Assembly (NCBI GenBank): GCA_009782215.1 | Contig: WRKO01000002.1 | Location: forward strand, 1-64,000 | Origin: Oscillospiraceae bacterium | GTDB lineage: Bacteria > Bacillota > Clostridia > Oscillospirales > UBA929 | DNA: 64,000 bases | Reading direction: 5' to 3' | In this document: positions 16,437 through 23,882 of the stretch, piece after piece | Position numbering within the stretch: position 1 is the first letter of the stretch | How the letters are laid out: every line of letters starts with the position of its first letter | Made by a program: the position numbers and the translations under genes | Notes under the pieces: model-generated | What the model saw: only the letters and a program-made list of their open reading frames with translations | Database searches by the model: none | Told to the model about the DNA's origin: nothing

Positions 16437-17276
16437 ATGCAAAACCAAGACCTCCGGCTGGCGGTGCTGATTGACGCCGACAACGTGCCGAGGAAGTATA
16501 TCAAGCCAGTGATGGAGGAAATCGCCGTTTACGGCAACCCCACGCTCAAGCGCATCTATGGCGACTGGACCGCGCCAAGCCTCTCCAAATGGAAGGAAAG
16601 CCTGCTGGAAAACGCGCTGACGCCCATCCAGCAGTACGGCTACACCACCGGCAAAAATTCCACCGACTCCGCCATGATTATCGACGCGATGGACATCCTC
16701 TACTCCGGCAACGTAGACGGCTTCTGCCTCGTCTCCAGCGACAGCGATTTCACCCGCCTCGCCATCCGTCTGCGCGAAGCGGGCAAGAAGGTCATCGGCC
16801 TTGGGGAGCGCAAGACGCCCAACCCCTTCATCGTGGCGTGCGACCGCTTCATCTACATTGAGGTGCTGGCCAAGCAGGCTGCGCCGCAGGCTGCCGCGCC
16901 GCCGGTTGTGAAGCCGCAGCGGAAAAAAGCCCCGCAGGCCGCCGCGGCCATCCAAATTCAGCCGTCCGCCCCGCCGCCCGTGCCGCCGACCGACACTCCG
17001 TCCGACGCTCCGTCCGACACGAAGGCCAAGACGCCCGTGCCGCCGGAGATTATCGGCTATATCTCCCAAACCATCGAAGACGTCGGCGACGAAGACGGCT
17101 GGGCCTACCTCGGAGAGGTCGGCTCCCTGCTGCAAAAAAAGCGGCCCGACTTCGACTCGCGCAACTATGGGTACAAAAAACTCTCCAGTATGCTGGAGAG
17201 CTGCGGTCATTTTGAGGTAGATTTCCGGGGGAACGCCAGCAACGGCAAGCTGATTTACGTAAGGGTCAAACGCTGA
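16437..17276 (+). CDS. NYN-domain (LabA/DUF88) protein with C-terminal OST-HTH/LOTUS domain
   Basis: The 279-residue protein starts with an NYN domain, a PIN-like nuclease fold. Its acidic residues stand in AVLIDADNVP, STDSAMIIDAMDILYSG and LVSSDSDFTRLAIRLREAG. A Pro/Ala-rich linker of about 50 residues follows, then an OST-HTH/LOTUS domain (EIIGYISQTIEDVGDEDGWA to YKKLSSMLESCGHFEV). Known NYN proteins are RNA nucleases, and LOTUS domains bind RNA, so an RNA-processing role is likely. ATG 16437 has AAGGAAGGGAG upstream and lies 34 bases past the promoter. Its stop overlaps the start of the phosphoesterase. Confidence 0.85.
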   Translation: MQNQDLRLAVLIDADNVPRKYIKPVMEEIAVYGNPTLKRIYGDWTAPSLSKWKESLLENALTPIQQYGYTTGKNSTDSAMIIDAMDILYSGNVDGFCLVSSDSDFTRLAIRLREAGKKVIGLGERKTPNPFIVACDRFIYIEVLAKQAAPQAAAPPVVKPQRKKAPQAAAAIQIQPSAPPPVPPTDTPSDAPSDTKAKTPVPPEIIGYISQTIEDVGDEDGWAYLGEVGSLLQKKRPDFDSRNYGYKKLSSMLESCGHFEVDFRGNASNGKLIYVRVKR

Positions 17277-18172
17277 TGCCGGGCAAGCGGAAACAAGAGC
17301 CGAAACCCCGCAGGCGGGGCCGTATGCTTCTTCTTATGCTTGCGGCGGCGGGTTTGTTCTGGGTTCCGATTGAGCTGTACCTTTCCAACAACGCGCCGAG
17401 GACGGAACACGTCTCGGTGCGTTCGCCGCGTCTGCCCCAAGCCTTTGACGGCTTCCGCGTCCTGCACCTTTCCGATTTGCATGAGAAAACCTTCGGCAAA
17501 GACCATGAAACGCTTTTGCGTATGGCGCGCGGCGCCAACCCCGATATCATCGCCCTCACCGGCGACCTTATCGACTCGCCCGAGGGCCTGAGCTACGCCC
17601 AAATCCTTCTGCCTAAGCTGACCGCCATCGCGCCGGTGTATTACGTCACCGGCAACCACGAGTGGGCGGCGGACGGCAAAACCGCGCACGCCGGACGCAA
17701 CCGCCTGATTGCGCTGCTGCAAAACGCCGTGGAGGAAAGCGGCGCGGTGTGGCTGGATTCGGCGTTTCTCACCCTGCCGCCGCGGGACGGGGAAACCGTC
17801 CTCCTCGCGGGGCTGTGCGACCCCAACGGGCCGCGGACGGAGCTGTCCGCCGCCGAGCTGCAACAGGAAATCGCCGCCGAATACGGCGACGATTTGTTTT
17901 CCATATTGCTCTATCACCGAAATGTCATCCCCCACGCCGCCGCCGGATTTTTCGACGCCGCGCTGACCGGCCACGCCCACGGTGGCGTGGTGCGCCTCCC
18001 TTTCACCGACGGCCTGATTGACCCCTACCGGGAATGGTTCCCCCAAGGCACATCCGGCGTCCTCAACGCCGCCGGCACGCAGATTGTGGTCAGCCGCGGG
18101 CTGGGCGACACCTACTTCCCAAGATTCCTGAACCGCCCGCAGATTTTGGTGGTGACGTTTCATCGGGGCTAG
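17276..18172 (+). CDS. Metallophosphoesterase, YkuE-like, membrane anchored
   Basis: The 298-residue protein has a basic N-terminus, one membrane segment (MLLLMLAAAGLFWVPIEL), and a calcineurin-like phosphoesterase domain. Its five metal-binding motifs are visible: LHLSDLHEKTFG, LTGDLIDSP, VTGNHEW, LLYHRN and TGHAHGG. Relatives such as YkuE act on the outer face of the membrane, on lipids or envelope substrates. It overlaps the upstream NYN gene by one base (TGATG), so translation is coupled. It is convergent with the RodA-like gene. Confidence 0.85.
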   Translation: MPGKRKQEPKPRRRGRMLLLMLAAAGLFWVPIELYLSNNAPRTEHVSVRSPRLPQAFDGFRVLHLSDLHEKTFGKDHETLLRMARGANPDIIALTGDLIDSPEGLSYAQILLPKLTAIAPVYYVTGNHEWAADGKTAHAGRNRLIALLQNAVEESGAVWLDSAFLTLPPRDGETVLLAGLCDPNGPRTELSAAELQQEIAAEYGDDLFSILLYHRNVIPHAAAGFFDAALTGHAHGGVVRLPFTDGLIDPYREWFPQGTSGVLNAAGTQIVVSRGLGDTYFPRFLNRPQILVVTFHRG

Positions 18173-18187
18173 GCGGGCGTCCTCCGC

Positions 18188-19345
18188 TCACGGCAAAAAG
18201 CTGTCCGTTTTCACCCGGCGTTTGGTGTGCTTATACACCGACATGACCAGCCCAAGACCCAAGAAGTTTGCCAAAACGAACGACCCCCCGCTGGAGAGGA
18301 AGGGGAGGGAGTTGCCGATGACCGGCAGCAGAGACAGCACAATGCAGATGTTGAGAACCGACTGCCCGAAAATCATCGCGAACACCCCGGCGCAGATCAT
18401 CTGCCCCTGCTTATCGGCGGCCATGCCGCAGGTGAGCAGTATTTTTATGCCAATCAGCGTGATAACCAGAATGACGCCGATACAGCCCAGAAAGCCGAGC
18501 GCGTCCGCGATAAAGGCGAAGATGAAGTCGTTGTGCATTTCCGGCACATAGACGGGGGAGGGGTTGAAGATGCCGTTGCCCGTCAGCCCGCCGCTCGCGA
18601 CGGCCCTTGCCGCGTGAAACGCCTGAAAGCCCTCCCGCTCAATGTCCGCCGCCGTCTGCCCGAGAAACGCGAGGATGCGGTTTTTGTGCATAGGCCGCAG
18701 CACGAACATCCACACCACGGGAATAATGGCGGGGACAGCCACCAGCGCGGCGGTGATATAGTACCATTTGATGCCCGCGACAAACATCATCGAGAGGAAG
18801 ATGGCCAAAAACATCAGCGCCGTGCCGGTGTCTTTCTGGATTTGCACCAGCGCGACCGGAACGAGCGCGTGGAGGACGAGCAGCAGAATGTTATGCGGCC
18901 GGTTGAACCGCTCCTGTGTTTTATAGACGTGGAACGCAAACGAGAGGATGAAGGCGAGCTTGAGAAACTCGGAGGGCTGGACGCTCATGCCGATGCCGGG
19001 GATAATCAGCCAGCGTTTGATGTCGGGGCTGGCCGGCGGACCGACGCCCCAGACGAAGGTGGAAAGGAGGAACAGATACGCAAACGGCACATACAGCGCC
19101 CATTTGTCCACAATGGCGCGGTAGTTTACGTTGGCGAGAATGATCGCCGCGGCAATGCCCATCGCGAGGGCGAAGCCCTGATTGGTGATGTTGCTTGCGG
19201 TAAGCCGCAGAACCGGGATATGCCGCGAGCGGTATATCCCGGTGAGCAGGACAAGGCTCAGCACGGACAGGCTCACGGCCGGCAGCAGCAGCAGCCAGTC
19301 AATCCTGTCCCAAAACATCCGCCAAGCCCGTTTGAGTGTATTCAT
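18188..19345 (-). CDS. FtsW/RodA/SpoVE-family peptidoglycan polymerase
   Basis: The 385-residue polytopic protein has the SEDS-family signature VQPSEFLKLAF, QKDTGTALMF, and the closing GNSLPFLSSGGSFVLANFLGLGL. SEDS proteins polymerise glycan strands from lipid II together with a class B penicillin-binding protein. Which member (RodA, FtsW or SpoVE) cannot be decided from sequence alone, and no partner lies nearby. The start codon at 19345 overlaps the uxaC stop by one base, so it depends on the uxaC transcript, an unusual place for a SEDS gene. Confidence 0.85.
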   Translation of the reverse strand: MNTLKRAWRMFWDRIDWLLLLPAVSLSVLSLVLLTGIYRSRHIPVLRLTASNITNQGFALAMGIAAAIILANVNYRAIVDKWALYVPFAYLFLLSTFVWGVGPPASPDIKRWLIIPGIGMSVQPSEFLKLAFILSFAFHVYKTQERFNRPHNILLLVLHALVPVALVQIQKDTGTALMFLAIFLSMMFVAGIKWYYITAALVAVPAIIPVVWMFVLRPMHKNRILAFLGQTAADIEREGFQAFHAARAVASGGLTGNGIFNPSPVYVPEMHNDFIFAFIADALGFLGCIGVILVITLIGIKILLTCGMAADKQGQMICAGVFAMIFGQSVLNICIVLSLLPVIGNSLPFLSSGGSFVLANFLGLGLVMSVYKHTKRRVKTDSFLP

Positions 19346-20658
19346 CAGAACCCGAAATACCGCATGGCGTTGTTGTACGAGATATCCTCCACCAGACGCC
19401 CCAACGCCGCCTCGTCCGGCGGAACCGCTCCCTCCTCGGCCCACCGTCCCAGCAGCCCGCACAGAATCCGGCGGAAATATTCATGCCGTGTGTAGCTCAG
19501 AAAGCTGCGGGAATCGGTAAGCATCCCGATAAACGAGCCCAAGAGTGAATGGTTCGCAAGCCCGGTCAGATGCCGCTCAATGCCCGCCTTGCAGTCGTTA
19601 AACCACCATGCGGGGCCGTGCATCATCCCCGCGCCGCCGTCTTGGAAGCAGGCGAGGACGGTGTCAATCATCGCGCCGTCGTTCGGGTCGAGCGAAAAGA
19701 CCGCCGTCTTCGGCAAGCTGTCACGCGACGCCAACAAATCCAGAAAGCGCGCCAGCCCCGCGCCGCCGCCCGCCGGGCCGATACAGTCGTAGCCGGTGTT
19801 CGGGCCGAGGACGCCGTCCATCCGCGTGTTGACGCCGCGCGCCGCGCCGTAGTGAAGCTGCATCACCCAGCCCAGCCGCTTATAAACGCCGCCTAAAAAC
19901 AACAGCAGCGCCATCCGGTCGGAGCCTTCGGCGGGAATCGCCGCCAGCCCGTGGTCGGAAGCGCGGCAGCCCATCCGGTGGAAAAACTCCGCCCGCATCT
20001 CCAGCGCCGCGCACAGCGTATCAAACCCCGTAATCTCAATCCCCGCCGCGCGGCCCAGCCTTTCCAGATACCCGGCGTGCCCCGCCTGCTCCGGGGAGAG
20101 GGCGAGGTCTGGACGGAAGGTTGGTACGACCTTGGTTTCAAACGACGCGTCGGCGCGGATTGCCGCGTGATGCTCAAGGCTGTCCGCAGGGTCGTCGGTG
20201 GTGGCAATGAGCGTCACGCCGGAGCGGCGGATGATTTCCCGCGCCGTCAGGGAGGGCAGGCGTTCGTTCGCCGTATCCCAGATAGCGCGGGCGTTTTGCG
20301 CGTTTATCGCCAGCTCACAATCGAAGTAACGCCGCAGCTCTAGATGCGCCCACTGATGCACCGGGTTGCCCGCCGCCCGCGGCATGGTTTCGGCAAAGGC
20401 CGCAAATTTCTCATAATCCGGCGCGCCGCCGGTCACAAGCTCCTCCGGCGCCCCGTTGGCCCGCATCAGCCGCCACTTATAATGGTCGCCGCCCAGCCAA
20501 AGCTGCGCCAGATTGTCAAACCGGCGGTCTCCGGCAATCTCCGCCGGGTCGATATGGCAATGCACGTCCGCAATGGGCATCCGCGCCGCAACCCCGTGAT
20601 ACAGCGTCCGCGCCAGCTCGTTCGGCAGAAAAAAATCCTCATGCAAATACGGCTTCAT
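19345..20658 (-). CDS. uxaC: Glucuronate isomerase
   Basis: UxaC interconverts D-glucuronate and D-fructuronate (and galacturonate/tagaturonate) at the start of hexuronate breakdown. The 437-residue protein shows the amidohydrolase-like features of the family: PIADVHCHIDPAEIA near residue 28, WLGGDHYKWRLMRANG, LIATTDDPADSLEHH, QLHYGAARGVNTRM and FIGMLTDSRSFLSYTRHEYFRRILC. It is a little shorter than the roughly 465 residues of E. coli UxaC. No other hexuronate gene is adjacent; the co-transcribed neighbour is a cell-wall polymerase. Confidence 0.93.
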   Translation of the reverse strand: MKPYLHEDFFLPNELARTLYHGVAARMPIADVHCHIDPAEIAGDRRFDNLAQLWLGGDHYKWRLMRANGAPEELVTGGAPDYEKFAAFAETMPRAAGNPVHQWAHLELRRYFDCELAINAQNARAIWDTANERLPSLTAREIIRRSGVTLIATTDDPADSLEHHAAIRADASFETKVVPTFRPDLALSPEQAGHAGYLERLGRAAGIEITGFDTLCAALEMRAEFFHRMGCRASDHGLAAIPAEGSDRMALLLFLGGVYKRLGWVMQLHYGAARGVNTRMDGVLGPNTGYDCIGPAGGGAGLARFLDLLASRDSLPKTAVFSLDPNDGAMIDTVLACFQDGGAGMMHGPAWWFNDCKAGIERHLTGLANHSLLGSFIGMLTDSRSFLSYTRHEYFRRILCGLLGRWAEEGAVPPDEAALGRLVEDISYNNAMRYFGF

Positions 20659-20692
20659 CCGTCACCGCGCCCCCTCGTATATCGTTGTGGAC

Positions 20693-20721
20693 ATTATACC
20701 ACGCCAAATGCAAGGGCGCAA
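20693..20721 (-). promoter_or_regulatory. Sigma-A promoter of uxaC
   Basis: Minus-strand TTGCGC (20716-20721), 17-base spacer, TATAAT (20693-20698), about 35 bases before the start codon. Confidence 0.7.
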
Positions 20722-20743
20722 GCGGCGGACGGGGACGCTCGCA

Positions 20744-20771
20744 CAAAACGCCCCGGTTAGGGGGCGTTTTG
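20744..20771 (-). terminator. Terminator between the DUF4337-like operon and uxaC
   Basis: An 11-base perfect stem CAAAACGCCCC/GGGGCGTTTTG whose arms end in TTTT in either direction. It closes the minus-strand operon that ends near 20944. Confidence 0.75.
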
Positions 20772-20783
20772 CAAGCAATTTTA

Positions 20784-20900
20784 GAAGACATCATCCCATT
20801 TGGTTGAACACCGTAATGCTCTGCTCTCTTGTGAACGGGAGGAGGGGCCCGAACAGCCCGCCGCCAATGCCGGACATCGCGCCGTAAGTCCCCACATAGT
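20784..20900 (-). pseudogene. Possible degraded 3' end of a membrane-protein gene
   Basis: Downstream of the gene ending at 20944, one minus-strand frame reads INYVGTYGAMSGIGGGLFG and continues PLLPFTREQS before a stop. The sequence is protein-like, but stops and a frame change interrupt it about 40 codons upstream and no start codon fits. It may be the tail of a lost gene. Confidence 0.2.
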
Positions 20901-20943
20901 TAATCGCGTTCCGCGCCCAAAATGGCGAACACCTTGGTCAGCG

Positions 20944-21609
20944 TCACGGCAGGACAATCGGAATGGTGAACATGAAAATCGTCGCAACCACAAATCCCAC
21001 CCCGGAAACGGCAAGCAGTATGTATTTTTCCTTAACGCCTTTGAAAGACGCGGAAATACCGAGAAGGAACAGAACCACGGCATAGATGACCGAAACAAGC
21101 CCTTGATTATCGCTGTGCGTATTGTTTTGGTTGCCCGCTTCCATCATCGCTTCCGACTCTTCATACAACTCTGCATACGCCCCAAAATATGAAAGAACAA
21201 AGTCTTCATTATCAAACGGGGACATGTAATCCTCAAATCCTTCCGTCCACTCAATTGCCGCCGCGAATTCCTCGGATACGCTGTCTGACATAATTTGGGT
21301 GTATTTGTAGTCCAGCTTTTCTATCTCTTCTTCATCACCTCTTAGCTCGGCAAAGGCATAGTCGATGCCAAGACCCATAAGCTGATTCCAAAGCATCATG
21401 TCCTGCGTCATCTGTGAAACGCCGTGGTTGTACATGGTGTTAGCTTCGCCGCTTAAATTGTTGGCGAGGGTATACTTCTGATCCATCTGACTGCCGTGCA
21501 GCCCGCCCTGCCACGAAGACCAAGCTGTCGCGACCGCAGTGATGCCCAGCATGACGACAACGACAAACTCCAACACCTCTGAGAGTGCCTTTTTTGGCTT
21601 CTCCTGCAT
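20944..21609 (-). CDS. Hypothetical membrane protein, DUF4337-like
   Basis: The 221-residue protein has an N-terminal membrane segment (VLEFVVVVMLGITAVATAWS followed by SWQ), a soluble acidic middle of about 110 residues, and two closely spaced membrane segments at the C-terminus (VIYAVVLFLLGISASF and LLAVSGVGFVVATIFMF). The AVATAWSSWQ stretch recalls DUF4337-type proteins; the match is by pattern only. AAGGAGAAGGG precedes the ATG. It lies 30 bases after the gene at 21640 and shares its transcript. Function unknown. Confidence 0.6.
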   Translation of the reverse strand: MQEKPKKALSEVLEFVVVVMLGITAVATAWSSWQGGLHGSQMDQKYTLANNLSGEANTMYNHGVSQMTQDMMLWNQLMGLGIDYAFAELRGDEEEIEKLDYKYTQIMSDSVSEEFAAAIEWTEGFEDYMSPFDNEDFVLSYFGAYAELYEESEAMMEAGNQNNTHSDNQGLVSVIYAVVLFLLGISASFKGVKEKYILLAVSGVGFVVATIFMFTIPIVLP

Positions 21610-21639
21610 TTTACCCTTCTCCTTTTTGTATGTGCTTAA

Positions 21640-21999
21640 TTATAAGCCCTTTCTGTTGATGCCCTCCTTGAGCGTGTCATACACATCCTGAAGGGCTTTC
21701 TTGGTTGCGCCGCCGGTCAGCGTCAGTGTCTTGCCCAGCCCGGAGCCGGCGTCCGCAAGGAGTACCGTGGTCTTGCCGCCGTTTTCACGGTAGGACAGCG
21801 AGAATTTAACCGCCGCGTTGTTTTTTCCCGCAAAGGGACCCAGCATAAGGGACGCGGCTGCGCTGCCGCGATTTGCGATCGCCTCAAACGCGCTTTGATA
21901 GGACATGGAAAAGCCCATTTTGTCCATCAATTCGTCAACGACCTCCTTTGCTCCGTTCAAGTCTGCGTTCACTGCGAGTTCCATACCGTCTTTTGCCAT
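21640..21999 (-). CDS. Hypothetical protein, 119 residues
   Basis: A small soluble-looking protein with no membrane segment or Cys motif. Notable parts are a helical N-terminus (AKEVVDELMDKMGFSMSYQS), a Gly/Ala-rich centre (GSAAASLMLGPFAGKNNAAV) and an exposed-strand C-terminus ending TLKEGINRKGL. GGAGGT stands eight bases before the ATG, so it is surely translated. It is the second gene of the operon running from about 22190 to 20944. I do not recognise the family. Confidence 0.7.
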   Translation of the reverse strand: MAKDGMELAVNADLNGAKEVVDELMDKMGFSMSYQSAFEAIANRGSAAASLMLGPFAGKNNAAVKFSLSYRENGGKTTVLLADAGSGLGKTLTLTGGATKKALQDVYDTLKEGINRKGL

Positions 22000-22023
22000 T
22001 TGATTGTACCTCCAAATAATTTT

Positions 22024-22192
22024 TTAAGTATATTCTTCAACGACCCTGTCTCTGCGTATTGCTTTTTCCACACCTTTATTGTCGTCAGCCCGAATCCGCA
22101 GCTTATTATATGTCTGGACGCTTATCAACTCGGACGGCTATAAAGAAGACGCTGGCACAAAGCCCGATGATTTTTCCCGCCATATTGCCCAT
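22024..22192 (-). pseudogene. Frameshifted small membrane protein gene
   Basis: ATG at 22192 follows GAAAGGATG and opens MGNMAGKIIGLCASVFFIAV, a short membrane segment, but the frame stops after 28 codons at 22106. Another frame continues seamlessly with YNKLRIRADDNKGVEKAI and ends at 22024, just before the ribosome-binding site of the next gene. The two halves together make a plausible protein of about 57 residues, so one frameshift between about 22118 and 22140 is likely. It may be real decay or a sequencing error. Confidence 0.5.
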
Positions 22193-22383
22193 GTTGTTTT
22201 CATCCTTTCTGCAAAATTATTTTTCTACAGCCCAATAAGGCCGCCCCGGGGAGGACGGCCTGCGCGTTTTCACGCAAACAAAAACACACGCCGAAGGTGA
22301 ACGGCAAAGCCGTTGTGTACCTTACGACGTGCGCGAATAATCGCGGACATGACCGCTCCGGCGTGATTTGCAAAACTCACCGC

Positions 22384-22412
22384 TTGAAAAAAAGCAACGT
22401 AGAGGGTATAAT
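22384..22412 (+). promoter_or_regulatory. Promoter-like sequence facing right into the structured region
   Basis: TTGAAA (22384-22389), 17-base spacer, TATAAT (22407-22412). No plus-strand gene follows; a non-coding transcript would be the only product. Confidence 0.5.
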
Positions 22413-22553
22413 ATCAATGTTCTCGCGGCGCCGGTGAAACGGTTGCGTAAGGTGGTCTACGCACCTTCGCAGGGCTTCGGTGTTCCACCACCAAAGTCTG
22501 CCGCGGGGGCCTCGTTTTGCGTGTTTTGGCGCAAGCCAGCTCCCAACAAGGCG

Positions 22554-22583
22554 ATTATATACCATCTTTCCCGGCTGTGTCAA
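22554..22583 (-). promoter_or_regulatory. Sigma-A promoter facing left into the structured region
   Basis: Minus-strand TTGACA (22578-22583), 18-base spacer, TATAAT (22554-22559). It starts just past the stop of the DUF2500 gene and is the best candidate promoter for the small membrane-protein operon ending at 20944. Confidence 0.7.
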
Positions 22584-22601
22584 GCATAAATTTCACAAAA
22601 T

Positions 22602-22946
22602 TTACCCGTTCTCCCCCGCTTTGAACTCAAACCCAATAAAGCGCGGGCCTTGGTATGTCAGCGCGCCCCATTCGTTTTCGGGGATATTGCCGTAAACCTT
22701 CCGGCTGACGCTGAACGTGAGTTCGCCGCCCTCGTCGAGGGCAAAGACGAGGTTGCACACCTCGTCGGACGTCATCGCGCCGTCGGCGCCGACGCGGGTG
22801 CTGACATGGGACTCTTTGCGGAGCAGCTTCGCCTTGGCCGTCACGGCGAGACCGTTTTGGGACTGGGACTGAGTGTAAAACTCATACCCTCGGTAGAGAA
22901 TCAGAAAGACGGCGGCAATCGCGGCGAGGATTAAAAAGGGCATCAT
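22602..22946 (-). CDS. DUF2500 domain-containing membrane protein
   Basis: The 114-residue protein has one N-terminal membrane segment (FLILAAIAAVFLILYRGY) and a DUF2500 domain, recognised by AKLLRKESHVSTR, VCNLVFALDEGGELTFSV and WGALTYQGPRFIGFE. The family is widespread and of unknown function. GGAGGTG precedes the double ATG. It ends the minus-strand group that begins with the ECF S component. Confidence 0.8.
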   Translation of the reverse strand: MMPFLILAAIAAVFLILYRGYEFYTQSQSQNGLAVTAKAKLLRKESHVSTRVGADGAMTSDEVCNLVFALDEGGELTFSVSRKVYGNIPENEWGALTYQGPRFIGFEFKAGENG

Positions 22947-22963
22947 CGCTACACCTCCTAGCG

Positions 22964-23188
22964 TTAATAGTCTGCCGGAACCGGACCAAACAGAAGAGCC
23001 ATCACAAGGAAAAACAGCACCACAAGCGCCGTCAGCGCGAGCAGCGCGAACAGCGCCGCCCGCAGGCCCTTGGTCAGCTCGGAGCGCTTCCTGAAAAGAA
23101 CGGCGGCGGAAACGGACGCCAGCACGAGGCTGGTGGCGAATATCGGGTCAAACAGCAGCCCGAGCAAGGCCCGCAGCGTCTCAGACAT
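22964..23188 (-). CDS. Small two-segment membrane protein
   Basis: A 74-residue protein with two hydrophobic segments (LLFDPIFATSLVLASVSAAV and LFALLALTALVVLFFLVMAL) separated by a short charged loop (FRKRSELTKGLR). It overlaps the end of the ECF S-component gene by eight bases and lies 17 bases before the DUF2500 gene, so it belongs to the same transcript. Family not recognised. Confidence 0.65.
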   Translation of the reverse strand: MSETLRALLGLLFDPIFATSLVLASVSAAVLFRKRSELTKGLRAALFALLALTALVVLFFLVMALLFGPVPADY

Positions 23189-23813
23189 TGCCGCCCAAGA
23201 TTTTCTTCAGCGGAACGCAGACGCCCGCGCCCACAATCCCGGCCAGCGCGGCTTCGGTCAGGCCGTTGGTAAGAACCACCACGCCGAGGGCGCCCAGCAG
23301 GGCGCTGTGCGCGACGTCGTTCAAAACCGCGTATTCGCGCCCGAAGAACACATAAATCCCTCCGAGAACCAAAACCGTCGCCGTAAGGCCGCCCAAAACG
23401 CCGCTCAGGGCGCAGGAAACGGCGGGCTTGACATTTTTCTTGGAGAAAAGGGCGTACACGCCGCCGGCCGCAACGCCGACCAAGATGCGCGGGATAAAGC
23501 AAATAACCAAGCTCCAGACATTGCCCTCAAACTCCCCGACGGCGTAAAACGGGGTAAAGACAAACGCCATCGGAGGAAAGGGAGGCATGAACGTCCAGAC
23601 AAGAAAGCTGAACAGCCCGCTGAAAAACCCCATCAGCGCGCCGGCCTTCACGCCCAGCAAAATGGCCGTGACGACGACCGGGAGATACATCAGGGTGGCG
23701 ACGATTGGCCCGATAGGGATGGAGCCGAGCGGGGTGAAGCAGACAATGGCCTCAATGGCCAGCAGGATGGAAAACTGCGTCAGGACTCTGGTTTTGTCGC
23801 TTTGGGTTGTCAT
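23181..23813 (-). CDS. ECF transporter S component, probably for pantothenate
   Basis: S components are the substrate-binding membrane subunits of energy-coupling-factor importers and use a shared ATPase/T module. The 210-residue protein has about six membrane segments and family-like PLGSIPIGPIVATLMYLPVV, LGVKAGALMGFFSGLFSF and a C-terminal GVVVLTNGLTEAALAG. The adjacent upstream gene is coaX, pantothenate kinase, which makes pantothenate the likely substrate (PanT). That is inference from context; folate is the main alternative. GGAGGGCG precedes the ATG. Confidence 0.75.
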   Translation of the reverse strand: MTTQSDKTRVLTQFSILLAIEAIVCFTPLGSIPIGPIVATLMYLPVVVTAILLGVKAGALMGFFSGLFSFLVWTFMPPFPPMAFVFTPFYAVGEFEGNVWSLVICFIPRILVGVAAGGVYALFSKKNVKPAVSCALSGVLGGLTATVLVLGGIYVFFGREYAVLNDVAHSALLGALGVVVLTNGLTEAALAGIVGAGVCVPLKKILGGNV

Positions 23814-23882
23814 GGGTGCGCCCTCCTTGCTGCTGCTCTGAAACAGATGCAGCGCGTTATTGTATGTAAAGGACTCGCGCCC

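Larger units (their letters stand above)
22193..22601. other. Gene-free structured region with convergent promoters
   Basis: No believable open frame is present. Hairpins lie at 22240-22261 (GGCCG/CGGCC), at 22294-22323 (AAGGT and AACGGC arms), with an enclosing helix CACGCCG/CGGCGTG at 22287-22293/22359-22365, and at 22418-22500 (GGTGGT/ACCACC; TGCGTA/TACGCA). Strong promoter-like pairs face inward from both ends. On the minus strand it can serve as a leader of about 350 bases for the operon ending at 20944. An unidentified structured RNA is possible. Confidence 0.4.

Noticed and set aside
18227-19495. Long plus-strand open frame (422 codons) opposite the RodA-like gene
   Set aside because: It mirrors a clear SEDS protein and part of uxaC. 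Its translation is rich in Arg, His and Asp and lacks family motifs, the usual shadow of GC-rich coding DNA.
22384-22560. 6S RNA, SRP RNA or RNase P RNA
   Set aside because: Size and promoters fit 6S RNA, but I could not find its closing helix and central bubble. The SRP GGAA-type core and the RNase P GAGGAAAGUC core are absent. Left as unidentified.
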